64,000 nt of DNA from Erythrobacter sp. QSSC1-22B (GTDB lineage: Bacteria > Pseudomonadota > Alphaproteobacteria > Sphingomonadales > Sphingomonadaceae): NCBI RefSeq assembly GCF_001678665.1, contig NZ_LZRP01000007.1:1-64000 (forward strand), given 5' to 3'. Position numbers and translations under genes: made by a program. Of this stretch, positions 1-9,052 are shown piece by piece. Below the pieces are notes generated by a model that saw only the letters and a list, made by a program, of their open reading frames with translations, was not told the DNA's origin and ran no database searches. Position 1 is the first letter of the stretch. Every line of letters starts with the position of its first letter.

Positions 1-186
1 ACCGAAGGCACCGGCCCTCTCGCCGTCTCGACTATCCTCGATACCCTCGGTCCTGTTCCGGTGATCTTCATCACCGGCACGCCGGACGCTTGCAGCCCCT
101 GCCCACCTGGAGCACCTATCCTCACCAAACCTTTCGACCGTGCCGCCATAGCACGGGCGTTTCACGACCTTATACCCGGCGCCTGA
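1..186 (+). CDS. Response regulator receiver domain, C-terminal part (cut by window start)
   Basis: The frame is open from the first base and stops at TGA 184-186, giving 61 residues. They contain a hydrophobic beta strand (VPVIFITGTP) followed by ILTKPFD. This is the beta4 and the conserved lysine-proline of a CheY-like receiver domain, and the protein ends right after the last helix. It would take phosphate from a histidine kinase. The phospho-acceptor Asp lies outside the window, so it could be a single-domain regulator or the receiver of a longer protein. It faces the minus-strand signalling genes that follow. Confidence 0.6.
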   Translation, partial: TEGTGPLAVSTILDTLGPVPVIFITGTPDACSPCPPGAPILTKPFDRAAIARAFHDLIPGA

Positions 187-462
187 GCGACGCGGCGGCC
201 CGAACTTCCGCACGGGGTTCTGGCACCCCAGAACGGCGGCTCTCTACCCCGCCGTTACCAAAAGCCTTCATTCCGCTCCCCACCCAGTTCATGACCTTCC
301 CGGTGGCCGTCCACGATCCCCAGACCGGTCGGGCAGCTACGGGGGGGTGTTGCAGGAAGCCGAATTTCCCGTGCCGACTCAATGTCGGTCACAGCCTGAA
401 ACTTTCTGCTGCCCGAAACCAGCCGTTAACTATGCTCCACCTTTCAGTGGTTTTTTGGCCGA
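187..462. other. Intergenic gap between convergent signalling genes
   Basis: No convincing gene is visible here. A short hairpin (CCAC/GTGG, 437-450) followed by six T residues could be a weak terminator for the plus-strand receiver gene, but its stem is only four base pairs and it lies 250 bp downstream. Confidence 0.35.
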
Positions 463-975
463 CTACGGACCAACATCTTCCTCAGCGCCCTCGGGCCGTC
501 TCATGTTGGTTTGCCGGACCATCAGATCGATCAAACGCGATATCGATTTATCCGTCTGATCTCGGTTGAACAAATTTTGCAAGAGAGGCTTGATGTGTCG
601 ATCAATATGAATGGATGGCCCCAAGTATGCCATCGTCCACTCAGAAAACCTTCGGGCGGAGGTGAGCCCCTCTGAGAGAACTTTGCAGTCTCTATGCCTC
701 GAGTCTAACTCAATACTCTTCATGAGGATGCGTATTGAAGTCTCTGGGCCCTCAATAATTTGAGCGAAACGTCCAGCTGTGCACAGAAGAGCGCCAGTGA
801 CATCCAGTTCCTTATTCCGCAGATGCGAGGAAGAAAGAATCTTATCCAATTCTACGCGATTTGCCGGCGGTGTTAAATTGCTCTGGCTCACATACAGGCA
901 GAAATAAATTGTATTCGATTCCGGCACATTAGGCGGCGGGTCTTCGTGAGGCTGGAGATTTCGCTTATCCGGCAT
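463..975 (-). CDS. BLUF-domain blue-light sensor protein
   Basis: A 170-residue protein with one BLUF domain (roughly residues 23-120), the FAD-binding blue-light sensor fold. Visible hallmarks are the N-terminal strand with a Tyr (IYFCLYVSQ), the RNKELDVTGAL segment with the flavin-contacting Asn, the Gln of GRFAQIIEG, and the Trp-Met of RFSEWTMA. Together these make the photocycle Tyr/Asn/Gln/Trp set. The C-terminal 50 residues have no recognisable output domain, so it probably acts by protein contact. It lies 61 bp downstream of the GGDEF-EAL gene on the same strand, which suggests that light may control cyclic-di-GMP turnover (inference). Base composition is lower in GC than the core genes. 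Confidence 0.85.
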   Translation of the reverse strand: MPDKRNLQPHEDPPPNVPESNTIYFCLYVSQSNLTPPANRVELDKILSSSHLRNKELDVTGALLCTAGRFAQIIEGPETSIRILMKSIELDSRHRDCKVLSEGLTSARRFSEWTMAYLGPSIHIDRHIKPLLQNLFNRDQTDKSISRLIDLMVRQTNMRRPEGAEEDVGP

Positions 976-1036
976 AGATGAATCCTAAAGGCGGAAGCGT
1001 TCCTTTTTCAATTTCTGGAAGCTGCCTTTTCGACGA

Positions 1037-3277
1037 TTACGCGACTTTCAATCCTGAGACTACGCTATTGCGCCTATTTCGGAACCGCATCGCCTTAATA
1101 CGACACGAGGTCTCGGCCGGACTAAAGAGGTAGCCTTGACCCAGGTTACAGCCGAAGTTCAAAAGGAGGTTCCGTTGCTCCTCGGTCTCAACGCCTTCAG
1201 CTATAACTATCACGCCGAGATTATTTGCCATGTTGATAAGCGCTTGAACTATGAGCCTAGTTTGGTTTTCAAAGACAAACGATTTGATGAAACTTTGGTC
1301 AATCTTGACCTTGTCGATTGGAAAATCCCTGAGATGAGACAGGGATGAAAATCCAGTCCCAAAATCATCAAGTGCTATGCGAACACCAACCGTGCTGAGG
1401 TCCGCCAAAACAGTTTGAACTTTGGCGGTGTCGTTCACCATCAACATGGTCTCAGTGATCTCAAGCGTAATTTTATCAGGGCTGATCCCAGCTCTATTTA
1501 GGGTCGCTAAAAATCGGCCTGAAAAGTCCCGACTCAAAAGATCGGCCTCGGTCGCGTTGATGCTTATGAACTGCATCTCTGGCTGCGCCTGCTCGATTTC
1601 CGCCAAGTCGCTGCAGACGCAGCTCAACATGCGCTCGCCGATCTCCCGGGATATGATAGGATCCAAGATCGCGGGCAGGACCTGAGTTGCGGTAATCTGA
1701 GCGCCAGTAGTGGTGCTAAGCCTCATAAGTGCTTCGAGACCCACTAAACGGTTCGTCTCCAAATTGATGATTGGCTGATAGCCAGCAAATAGACGGTCGC
1801 CGTCTAGAGCCTCTCGCACAGTCGCGATTGCTGTTTGCCGATGCTGGTTCGCCTTCTCCATTGCCGGGAGGTAGAGATGCACCCGTCCCGGCTCTCGCTT
1901 TTTTCCGTAATAGAGCGCCAAATCGGCTCTTCGGATGATTTCTCTAGCATTCGTGCGCCCATCGATCTCGGCCAACCCGCAAGTTGCGCTTACACCCATC
2001 GAGCGCCCCGCAATCTCGAAACTGCGCTCGATGATTACGAGTAAATCGTCACCGACCTTTCTTGCGTCGTCTGAAGAAAAATCTGGCGCGGTTATAATAG
2101 CGAATTCGTCGCCACCCCATCTTGCTACGATGGTCTCATTCGGAAGTGCTACAAAAATGCGAGAACTGATCTCCTGTAGAATGACATCTCCCACCAGATG
2201 TCCAAAGGTGTCGTTGATGTCCTTGAAGCCATCCAAATCAAGCATAAGCAGAAATGCAGTCGAACCTGATTCCTTGATGCCTCGGACTGTCTCCTGCAGA
2301 AAGCGGTCGAAAGCGGTACGGTTGTAAAGATCGGTCAAGCCATCGCGATCGACAGCGCGCTCTAGAGCGAGGCGAGCATGGTTCGCTTCGGTGATATCCT
2401 GAATGATGCCAACCAAACGCGCGGCGTTTTGGCCATCGCCCTCCAGATACTCGCCCATCGCTTTCACATGCTTCAAGGTGCCGTCCGCCGCGTTTAGACC
2501 TGCTTCAAATACGAATGAGCCACCGACGGTCGTTATCTTTGTGACCGCCTCAGCAACCTTATCTTGTTCCTCCTGAGCGTAATAGGAGAAGGTCTCCTCA
2601 ATGGAATTGGGAAGATTTTCCGGCGAACCAAAAATTACAAACGCCTCGTTTGACCAAGTCAAGCGCCTCGTTTCAAGGTTTAGTTCCCAAGAACCGATTT
2701 TTGCAACCTCTTCCGCCTGCCTAAATATCCGTTCTGAACGAATAAGGCGGTTGTCTTTCTCGTTAGTATTTACATTTCCCGATGACGCTCGCAATATTTG
2801 CGAACGAGTGATTATTAGATCCCCTACTGTCGCAGCGAAGGCTTTGAGCTTTGGAATGTGCTGCTGGCTAAATTGGTTCGCACGCGGGTCCGCAATGCAC
2901 AACGTACCAATTAGTTCTCCGTCAGCGCTTCTGATGGGCGTGCCAAGATAAGAACGAACCGCCATAGATCCGCGGACTTGCGGTAAAGCGCAGAACTGCT
3001 CATCATTCAACGCATTGGAAAGCAACAAGCTTTTTCCAGTTTCAATAATGTGAGCTGAAAAGGACATTTCGCGCGGGGTTTCAAAAACATCTGCGCCAAC
3101 AGATGATAGGAACCACTGCCTGCGCTCATCGACAAGCGTGATGAGCGCGATCGAGCAATCGAAGAAGTCGGCGCAATGCTTGGTAATCCGGTCGAATGAA
3201 GGATGGCGGGGCGTGTCAAGAATGCCAAGCTTATGTAAAGAGTCTAGGCGTTTCGTTTCGTTCTGAATGACTGACAA
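1037..3277 (-). CDS. GAF-PAS-GGDEF-EAL cyclic-di-GMP signalling protein
   Basis: About 746 residues. In order there is a GAF domain (about 15-165, beginning with a GILDTP-type segment), a PAS domain (about 185-300), a GGDEF domain (about 310-470, with intact RWGGDEF) and an EAL domain (about 490-735, with GLEALMRL and DDFGTGFSSL). Both catalytic signatures look intact, so it could make and degrade c-di-GMP, as many hybrid proteins do. I place the start at TTG 3277 because a strong GGAGGAAGG lies just upstream; an in-frame GTG at 3295 would put that site inside the gene. It has no membrane segments and is probably cytosolic. It is likely co-transcribed with the BLUF gene downstream. Confidence 0.88.
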   Translation of the reverse strand: MSVIQNETKRLDSLHKLGILDTPRHPSFDRITKHCADFFDCSIALITLVDERRQWFLSSVGADVFETPREMSFSAHIIETGKSLLLSNALNDEQFCALPQVRGSMAVRSYLGTPIRSADGELIGTLCIADPRANQFSQQHIPKLKAFAATVGDLIITRSQILRASSGNVNTNEKDNRLIRSERIFRQAEEVAKIGSWELNLETRRLTWSNEAFVIFGSPENLPNSIEETFSYYAQEEQDKVAEAVTKITTVGGSFVFEAGLNAADGTLKHVKAMGEYLEGDGQNAARLVGIIQDITEANHARLALERAVDRDGLTDLYNRTAFDRFLQETVRGIKESGSTAFLLMLDLDGFKDINDTFGHLVGDVILQEISSRIFVALPNETIVARWGGDEFAIITAPDFSSDDARKVGDDLLVIIERSFEIAGRSMGVSATCGLAEIDGRTNAREIIRRADLALYYGKKREPGRVHLYLPAMEKANQHRQTAIATVREALDGDRLFAGYQPIINLETNRLVGLEALMRLSTTTGAQITATQVLPAILDPIISREIGERMLSCVCSDLAEIEQAQPEMQFISINATEADLLSRDFSGRFLATLNRAGISPDKITLEITETMLMVNDTAKVQTVLADLSTVGVRIALDDFGTGFSSLSHLRDFPIDKVKIDQSFIKSFVFENQTRLIVQALINMANNLGVIVIAEGVETEEQRNLLLNFGCNLGQGYLFSPAETSCRIKAMRFRNRRNSVVSGLKVA

Positions 3278-3362
3278 CGGGAAGCCTTCCTCCACGCACC
3301 GGCCCTAAGGGCGATGAACCGGGCCCGGCATTGGGTCAAGTCGCTGTTATGTTTGACCCAAA

Positions 3363-4258
3363 TCAGTGAACTTTCTCTGAACATAGAGATCGCCCGATGA
3401 CCCGTTCTAGCCCGTCAATGTGGCTTGCGAAGTCGCGCGGCCGCGGTTCCACAATCGAACCAACAAACGCTTTTGGGGAAGCTCGGCGGTCCGGTGATTG
3501 ACCGATATTCATGAGCATGAACGCGTGCGGGCTCTCGGGCACCACTAGCAGGTGAGCGTTGCCGTTGGCGGCGTGCCACCGTGCGGCCATCCTTTGATTG
3601 TCTTCCAGAAGGATGTCTTTGGTGCCCACCACCAGGAGCGCTGGCGGCAACCCTTCGAGGTTGCCGTAAACCGGCGAGATCGAGGCATCCCGGCGATACG
3701 GTTCATAACCTCGTCATGAGCCCGCAGGCGGATCAATGCCCAGGCAGCCAGGTGTGCGCCGGACGAAGATCCCTTGATGATGATCTTGGCGGCTCCGAAG
3801 TCGCGTTGCGCACACGCGGTGAGCCATGACATCGCGGCTGCGCACTCCAGGATCGAGGCCTCGATGGGACCGGCCAACGCCAGCGTGTAGTCCACGCTGA
3901 CCACGGCGACGTTCAATCGCAGCGCTAGATTGGCGTTCTGGCCGTCGGCCATCCGCGCATTGCCGATCGTCCAGCCGCCGCCATGCAGGTCCAGGACCAC
4001 GCCCCTGACAGGATTGTTCGGCCGGAAAATCCGCAGTTTGACGCTTTGCCCACAGGCTTCGATGACGCGCAGCTCTGTTCGGAGACCATGCTTTCGCTTC
4101 TTGAGCAGGGGACAGATTTCGACCAATCGAAGGAGCGCATTCAGCGCGACCCGTCCGACCGGCGTCTGCATCCGCAACCTCGGCAATCGCGCAAGTCTGC
4201 GGTTCAGGCGCCGCGCCTCGGCGAGGTCGGCAGGATTGAAATCCGGTGTCACGACCAT
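3363..4258 (-). pseudogene. Alpha/beta hydrolase (HSL/acetylesterase family), broken by internal deletion and frameshift
   Basis: The N-terminal part (4258 down to about 3690) carries the oxyanion motif HGGGW and the nucleophile elbow GSSSGAH. The C-terminal part continues in another frame from about 3705 to 3363 with SPVYGNLEGLPPALLVVGTKD, the acid Asp, and the catalytic His of ESPHAF. Between the two, roughly 40-50 residues normally present in this family are missing and the frame shifts near 3690-3710. The full catalytic triad is encoded but not in one frame, so the gene is probably inactive. The intact ancestor would have been an esterase or lipase of about 310-350 residues. Confidence 0.8.
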
Positions 4259-4273
4259 GTCCTCGCTGACCGG

Positions 4274-4684
4274 TTAGGCAGCTGGATCGGTGAGCAGCTC
4301 TGTCACCAACCTCGTCACCTCTCCGGGCCGATATGGCTTGCGGACGACGTGCGTGATGGCCGGGTTGATCGACTGGCATTGCGGTTCAGTGGCGAAGCCT
4401 GCAGTGATGATGATCGGAACGCCCGGTGCCCCGTCCCGCATCCAGGCCGCAAGCCCGAGCCCATCCATGGTGCCCGGCATTCTGACATCCGTGACGACCG
4501 CGCGGATCGTCGCGCCATTGCTCATGATCGCGACCGCAGCATCTGCTCCATCCGCTTCGATGACCGCAATCCCGGCATCCTCCAACTCATCGACAAGCAT
4601 CATGCGGATGATAACTTCGTCTTCGACCACAAGCACCGCCGGCGCGTCGGCAACTCCGTTCTGCGTCACGATCGCATCGTTCAT
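4274..4684 (-). CDS. Single-domain response regulator (CheY-like)
   Basis: A 136-residue receiver domain with the acidic pair in VVEDE, the phospho-acceptor Asp in VVTDVRMP, a Thr in IITAG and the Lys in VRKPY. It has no output domain. The ATG overlaps the TGA of the upstream hybrid kinase (4681-4684), so the two are translationally coupled. It most likely receives phosphate from that kinase and passes it on or acts as a phosphate sink (inference). It is the last intact gene of the four-gene sensory operon, and the broken hydrolase follows 15 bp later. Confidence 0.88.
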   Translation of the reverse strand: MNDAIVTQNGVADAPAVLVVEDEVIIRMMLVDELEDAGIAVIEADGADAAVAIMSNGATIRAVVTDVRMPGTMDGLGLAAWMRDGAPGVPIIITAGFATEPQCQSINPAITHVVRKPYRPGEVTRLVTELLTDPAA

Positions 4685-5700
4685 ACCAGCCTCAGGGTAA
4701 CGGTTGTGCCATCTCCGGGCTTGGACGACGTCAGGACTTCAGCCTTGGCCTCGGTAGCAAGTGAACGCACCAGACGCGTTCCCAGGCCCTTGGTCACCGT
4801 TTCTTCCTCGAAACCCGCACCATCGTCGATGATCTTCACCTCGGGGTGCGCGTCCTGCGTCCGTAACTCGACGGTGAGTTTTCCACGCTGTGCTTGTGGC
4901 CAGGCATGTTTCAGCGCGTTGAGGATCAGTTCGTAGCAGAGCAATCCCAGTGGCATCGCACGGCCGACTTCAAGCTCAAGCGGTCCATCGAAGTCACGAT
5001 CAAGGCTGATATGGTAACCGCCGATGGTGTTGGTCAGGCCCTCGGCGATCTCTGACAACGAAGCGCTGAAATCGACCCGATCGAGCGCATCGGCATCGTA
5101 GATGTGCTCCTGCACCAAGGCGAGCGCTTCCATGCGTCCCGCCATCTCCTGCAAATGCCCGCGCGTTGTGTCATCGACCTGCCGGGAGCGGAGCTGGAGC
5201 AGGCTCATGATCATTTGCAGATTGTTCTTCACCCGGTGGTGAAGTTCCCGCGCGATCATGTCCTTGTGCGCGGCGAGCGCGGTCAGTTGCGCCTCTCGTT
5301 CACTCAACGCGTTGCGTGACGTTGCGATCTCGACCGCCATTCGAAGCGATGCGCGAAGCCGGGGCATTTGCCGCGGCGACTTGACCACATAGTCGTCGAG
5401 GCCGGCCTTGATCAACGCGACGGCGATTGTCTCATCTCCGGTGCCGGTAAACATCACGACGGGGCAGGCAGGGTAAAGTTTCTTGGTCGCGACGAAGATA
5501 TCACGCCCGTCTGCCCAGCGCAGGTCCAGGTCGGTCACCACCAAATCGGCAGGGCGGGCCTCGAGCGCGGCTTCGAATGTCGCAAGATCGTTGACCTCGA
5601 TTGCGATCACGCCGGGCCAGAGCGCGGTCAGTTCGCGCAACACCAGCTGGCGATCGTCGGAATTGTCGTCGATGACCAAGATGCGCATCGGGCGTGGCAT
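4681..5700 (-). CDS. Receiver-HisKA_2 histidine kinase hybrid
   Basis: About 339 residues: an N-terminal receiver domain (VIDDNSD, phospho-Asp in VVTDLDLRW) is followed by a HisKA_2-type dimerisation domain with ELHHRVKNNLQ around the phospho-His, then a HATPase_c domain with an N box (ELILNALKHAW) and DDGAGF. I prefer ATG 5700, just after the stop of the upstream regulator, to the ATG at 5739, which would overlap that gene by 34 bp. Kinases of this type often follow phytochrome-like or GAF sensor kinases in sphingomonads. It couples the upstream sensor and regulator to the downstream single-domain regulator. Confidence 0.87.
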   Translation of the reverse strand: MPRPMRILVIDDNSDDRQLVLRELTALWPGVIAIEVNDLATFEAALEARPADLVVTDLDLRWADGRDIFVATKKLYPACPVVMFTGTGDETIAVALIKAGLDDYVVKSPRQMPRLRASLRMAVEIATSRNALSEREAQLTALAAHKDMIARELHHRVKNNLQMIMSLLQLRSRQVDDTTRGHLQEMAGRMEALALVQEHIYDADALDRVDFSASLSEIAEGLTNTIGGYHISLDRDFDGPLELEVGRAMPLGLLCYELILNALKHAWPQAQRGKLTVELRTQDAHPEVKIIDDGAGFEEETVTKGLGTRLVRSLATEAKAEVLTSSKPGDGTTVTLRLV

Positions 5701-5705
5701 GTCGG

Positions 5706-6146
5706 TCAAAGCGCAACCCCATGATTGAGCTTGATCCAATAGGCCTTGAGCGCGCGCGCCATGTCGATCAGCCCGTCGCGCCCGATCGGCTTGACGAGAA
5801 ACGAGTTGGCGCCGCGCTCGTACGACCGGCGAATATCCGCCTCCTGATCGGACGAGGTGAGCACCACGACCGGCGTGTGCCGGGTCGGTTCGTGCTGACG
5901 AATGAAACTCAACACCTCGAGGCCGGAGCGGCGGGGCAGCTTTAGGTCGAGCAGGATCAACTCGGGGAGCGGCAGACCGCTCCGGTCGGCGTAAGCTCCG
6001 GTTCGGCCGATATAATCGACGGCGGCATCGCCGTCGGTGACGATCACAAGCGGGTTCCGAATATCGGCCTTCTCAAATGCATACTGAATCAGCTCGGCAT
6101 CATCGGGGTTATCCTCGACGAGCAAAATGATCGAAAGCTCGTTCAA
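5706..6146 (-). CDS. Rcp1-like single-domain response regulator
   Basis: A 146-residue receiver domain with LVEDNPDD at the N-terminus, phospho-Asp in LILLDLKLPRR, VVLTSS and FLVKPI. The NPDDAEL start and the LKLPR segment are characteristic of Rcp1-type regulators that partner phytochrome-like histidine kinases. The ATG overlaps the stop of the upstream GAF kinase (6143-6146), so this is its likely cognate regulator. It has no DNA-binding domain. Confidence 0.88.
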   Translation of the reverse strand: MNELSIILLVEDNPDDAELIQYAFEKADIRNPLVIVTDGDAAVDYIGRTGAYADRSGLPLPELILLDLKLPRRSGLEVLSFIRQHEPTRHTPVVVLTSSDQEADIRRSYERGANSFLVKPIGRDGLIDMARALKAYWIKLNHGVAL

Positions 6147-7471
6147 CTCTTAGGCCTTACAGTATCGTCGCTCGCCGTGGCAAGCTGCGCGGCCTCGGCG
6201 AACTCGATCCAGAAGCGGCTGCCTTTCTCAGGATCGGATTCGACTCCGGCCCGCCCGCCCATGAGCGCCATTCCCTCCCGGACGATCGCCAGGCCGATGC
6301 CGGTGCCGGGAAACGTCTCGTCACCGTGCAGCCGTTCGAACACGTTGAATATGCGCTCTTGGTGCTCGGGCGCGATGCCGATACCGTTGTCCTCGACCCA
6401 GATCCGGACGCGGCCGGCCGTGTGCTCGGCGCGCACCGTGACCTGCACGGGCACATCGTCGCGCTGAAACTTGGCCGCGTTGCTGATCAGGTTGGTAAGA
6501 ACCTGCCCAAGCACGATGGGCTCCGCCATCACCGACGGCATCGGGGCCACCACGTCGATGGCAATGATTGACTCAAGGCCCGCCTGCACCTCTTCGACCG
6601 CTCGCTGGACGATCGGCGTTGGATCGACAAGCCAGGCCGCGGGTTCCTGCCGGCGCAGACGACTATAGCCAAGCAAGGCGTCGATCAGCCCCTCCATTCG
6701 CATTGAAGCCGCGACGATGCGCTTGGCAAAGCCCCCGCCGGCGTCGCCCAGTGCTGGGGCATAGTCGTTGAGCAGAATGCGGGCAAATCCCTCCATCGCG
6801 CGAAGCGGGGCGCGAAGATCGTGGCTGACGGTGTAGGCGAACGCGTCGAGCTGTTCGTTCGACGCGGCGAGCGCGGCGGTCCGCTCGGCCACCTTGATCT
6901 CCAGTTCATGGCGCTCGCCGGCTTCCTTGTCGCGCACTTCCTGGATCAGTCGAAAGCGATCCACCGTCGCCGCCAGCAGATTGGCGTAACCGGTCAGAAA
7001 TGCCGTATCGCTCTCGGTGAACTCGCGCGGCTCGCGACTGTCGACCTGCAGCAAGCCATACGGAGGCTTGTCCTTACCGCCGATGATGATGACGTTGACG
7101 ACCGCCTTGGCGCCATTCTCGACCAGGAATGACGGATACCGAAAGCGGGTTTCGGTTTCGATGTTGGAGGAGGTCATCGGCTTGCCGGTTTTCAGCGCAA
7201 AGCCTTCGGACGTGTCGTCTGCCAGTTTGATGGTCGCCACACCGACAACGCCCGGCTTCCAGCCGACCCCGGCGCGGACCAGCAGGGTTTCGCCATCGGG
7301 TTGCAGCTCCACCACCTTGGCGAGATCGGTGCCGAGGCCCTCGCCCACCAGGCGGCAGCTTTCGGTCAGGATTTCATCGAGATCGTCGGATCGCAAGGCA
7401 AGCTCACCGAACTGCGCGAAGACGATGTGCTGGCGCAACACTTCAGTTTCGCTCTTGCCGGCTTCAGTCAT
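6143..7471 (-). CDS. GAF-domain sensor histidine kinase
   Basis: A 442-residue soluble kinase: a GAF domain (about 20-170), a short coiled linker, a HisKA domain with AYTVSHDLRAPLRAMEGF around the phospho-His, and a HATPase_c domain with NLISNAAKF, EDNGIGI and GTGIGLAIV. The linker and HisKA type match phytochrome-family kinases, but I see no obvious bilin-binding Cys or PHY domain, so the signal is unknown. GGAAAG lies 8 bp before ATG 7471. It heads a four-gene operon (kinase, regulator, hybrid kinase, regulator) with 4-bp overlaps or abutting ends. A decayed copy of its GAF start is present near 8705. Confidence 0.87.
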   Translation of the reverse strand: MTEAGKSETEVLRQHIVFAQFGELALRSDDLDEILTESCRLVGEGLGTDLAKVVELQPDGETLLVRAGVGWKPGVVGVATIKLADDTSEGFALKTGKPMTSSNIETETRFRYPSFLVENGAKAVVNVIIIGGKDKPPYGLLQVDSREPREFTESDTAFLTGYANLLAATVDRFRLIQEVRDKEAGERHELEIKVAERTAALAASNEQLDAFAYTVSHDLRAPLRAMEGFARILLNDYAPALGDAGGGFAKRIVAASMRMEGLIDALLGYSRLRRQEPAAWLVDPTPIVQRAVEEVQAGLESIIAIDVVAPMPSVMAEPIVLGQVLTNLISNAAKFQRDDVPVQVTVRAEHTAGRVRIWVEDNGIGIAPEHQERIFNVFERLHGDETFPGTGIGLAIVREGMALMGGRAGVESDPEKGSRFWIEFAEAAQLATASDDTVRPKS

Positions 7472-7701
7472 GACATACTTTCCACGCTGGTCATACGCAT
7501 GATTGTCGGGATGGGTTCCTGCGATAGCTGAAGATAATCGAACTTGGCGCGCTGGACAAAGCTAGCACGCAGCGGGGTGCAACGATATCAAACCCGACAA
7601 GTTGTGGCCTAAAATATTCCCTCGACCCGAATTAATTCTTCCCCCAAGCCGGTTTGCCGCGCCATTTTGGCTCCGAATAGAAAAGCCCGGCGCACGGCTT
7701 A

Positions 7702-8660
7702 GAGCCTGATCCGAAATTAAGTTGAGCGGTGTCAGCGGGTTAGCTTGACGCCAGCCCAGGTCGCTGATTCTGAGGTTTTGCAACGAACCAAGGAAATCAA
7801 CGATGTGGACCGACACCACTCGGGCGCAGTATGCTCGTGCGCAGCTGACTTTGCCAAGCGATTTGACCGATGCCGAATGGACGGTGCTGGAGCCGTTCTT
7901 CCCGCCGCCTTCGCATGTGGGGCGTCCTCGCAAATGGCCACAGCGGCGGATTGTCGAAGCGATCCTGTATCTGCTGCGCGGCGGCTTGCCGTGGCGAATG
8001 CTGCCGCCGTGCTTTCCGCCGGTCTCGACGGTGCGGCGCTGGTTTTATCTCTGGCGTGATCAGGGGCTGTGGCTCTCGCTCAATCACGCCCTGCTTTTGA
8101 TCGGACGGGAAGCGGTGGGTCGCGAGGCCTCCCCGAGTGCCGGGGTTATCGATAGCCAAAGCGTCAAAACCACCGAGAGCGGCGGGCCGCAGGGTTACGA
8201 TGCGGGCAAGAAGATTAAGGGCCGCAAGCGCCACATCGTGACCGACACCGATGGCAATCTGGTTCATGCCGTGATCCACACCGCCGACATCCAGGATCGC
8301 GACGGCGCACCGCTCGTGCTCGCCGAGATCATCCGGCGCTTCCCGTGGCTGCGGCATGTCTTCGCCGATGGCGGATACGCCGGTGACAAGCTGCGGCAGG
8401 CGCTGCGCAAGATCGGCAAGAGCAGGTGGACCATCGAAATCATCAAGCGGTCCGACACCGCCAAGGGCTTCGAGGTGCTACCGCGGCGCTGGGTGGTAGA
8501 GCGAACCTTCGCATGGCTCGGTCGCAACCGACGCCTCGCCAAGGACTTCGAGCAGACCATCGCCTCGGCAACCGCATGGCTGTTCATCGCCTCGATCCAA
8601 CTCTTCGCACGACGCATCGCAAGATTATGAAATCACGCCGGATAATTATGAATCAGACTC
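7702..8660 (+). mobile_element. Complete IS5-family insertion sequence (959 bp)
   Basis: The ends are imperfect inverted repeats: GAGCCTGATCCGAAATT at 7702 and, reading inward from the right end, GAGTCTGATTCATAATT at 8660. The element is flanked on both sides by TTA (7699-7701 and 8661-8663), the TNA-type target duplication of IS1031/IS427-like members of the IS5 family. It contains one intact transposase gene in a single frame. The intact ends, gene and duplication imply a recent insertion that may still be mobile. Confidence 0.9.
7803..8630 (+). CDS. IS5-family transposase
   Basis: A 275-residue DDE transposase. The N-terminal part (about 20-95) has the LTDAEWTVLEPFFP and RRIVEAILYLLRGGLPWRML segments of the IS5 DUF4096 domain. 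The catalytic Asp residues are in GVIDSQSVK and FADGGYAG, and the Glu is in the VVERTFAWLGRNRRLAKDFE stretch. AAGGAAA precedes ATG 7803. Unlike IS427-type elements it needs no programmed frameshift. It sits inside the TTA-flanked element. Confidence 0.93.
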   Translation: MWTDTTRAQYARAQLTLPSDLTDAEWTVLEPFFPPPSHVGRPRKWPQRRIVEAILYLLRGGLPWRMLPPCFPPVSTVRRWFYLWRDQGLWLSLNHALLLIGREAVGREASPSAGVIDSQSVKTTESGGPQGYDAGKKIKGRKRHIVTDTDGNLVHAVIHTADIQDRDGAPLVLAEIIRRFPWLRHVFADGGYAGDKLRQALRKIGKSRWTIEIIKRSDTAKGFEVLPRRWVVERTFAWLGRNRRLAKDFEQTIASATAWLFIASIQLFARRIARL

Positions 8661-8704
8661 TTATTTTCCAATGAGAACAATGAGTTTTAAGCCGCAGAAT
8701 AGTA

Positions 8705-8872
8705 ATTAGACGCCAGCGCGTCCTTTCTGAATTCGGTGATTTCGCCCTGCGATGCGGCGACCTTCAGGAGGTTTTGGGCAAGGCCTGCCGCCTCGTCGGC
8801 GAGGCGCTCGACACCGAGCTCTCCGAGTTGGTCGTCCGTTATGGGCACCGAACTCAAGCTCGTGTTTCCTGA
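8705..8872 (+). pseudogene. Remnant of a GAF sensor kinase N-terminus
   Basis: From about 8708 to 8838 the plus strand reads RRQRVLSEFGDFALR, then a QEVLGKACRLVGEAL segment. This matches the first GAF helices of the intact kinase at 6143-7471 (FGELALR and TESCRLVGEGL). There is no start codon in frame, and TGA follows at 8870-8872. It begins only 42 bp after the IS5 element. From 8873 to 9052 I see nothing I can assign. Confidence 0.65.
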
Positions 8873-9052
8873 TCCGACACAAGAGCCCCTTCCAGCCGTA
8901 AGCGGCCTGACCTCTCTCCACCAGACCGTGCCGTTCAGCGATACGCGGTTTCCGCTCATGGAGCTTCTAAGCCGCCCGACCGGTATTGGGACCCGCATTT
9001 CGGCGTCGGAACGGCCGGGTTTAGGGCGCAATCCAGACGTTCCTGGGCGCGC

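Noticed and set aside
437-456. A terminator hairpin after the partial receiver gene
   Set aside because: The stem is only four base pairs and it is about 250 bp from the stop codon, so I mention it only in the intergenic entry.
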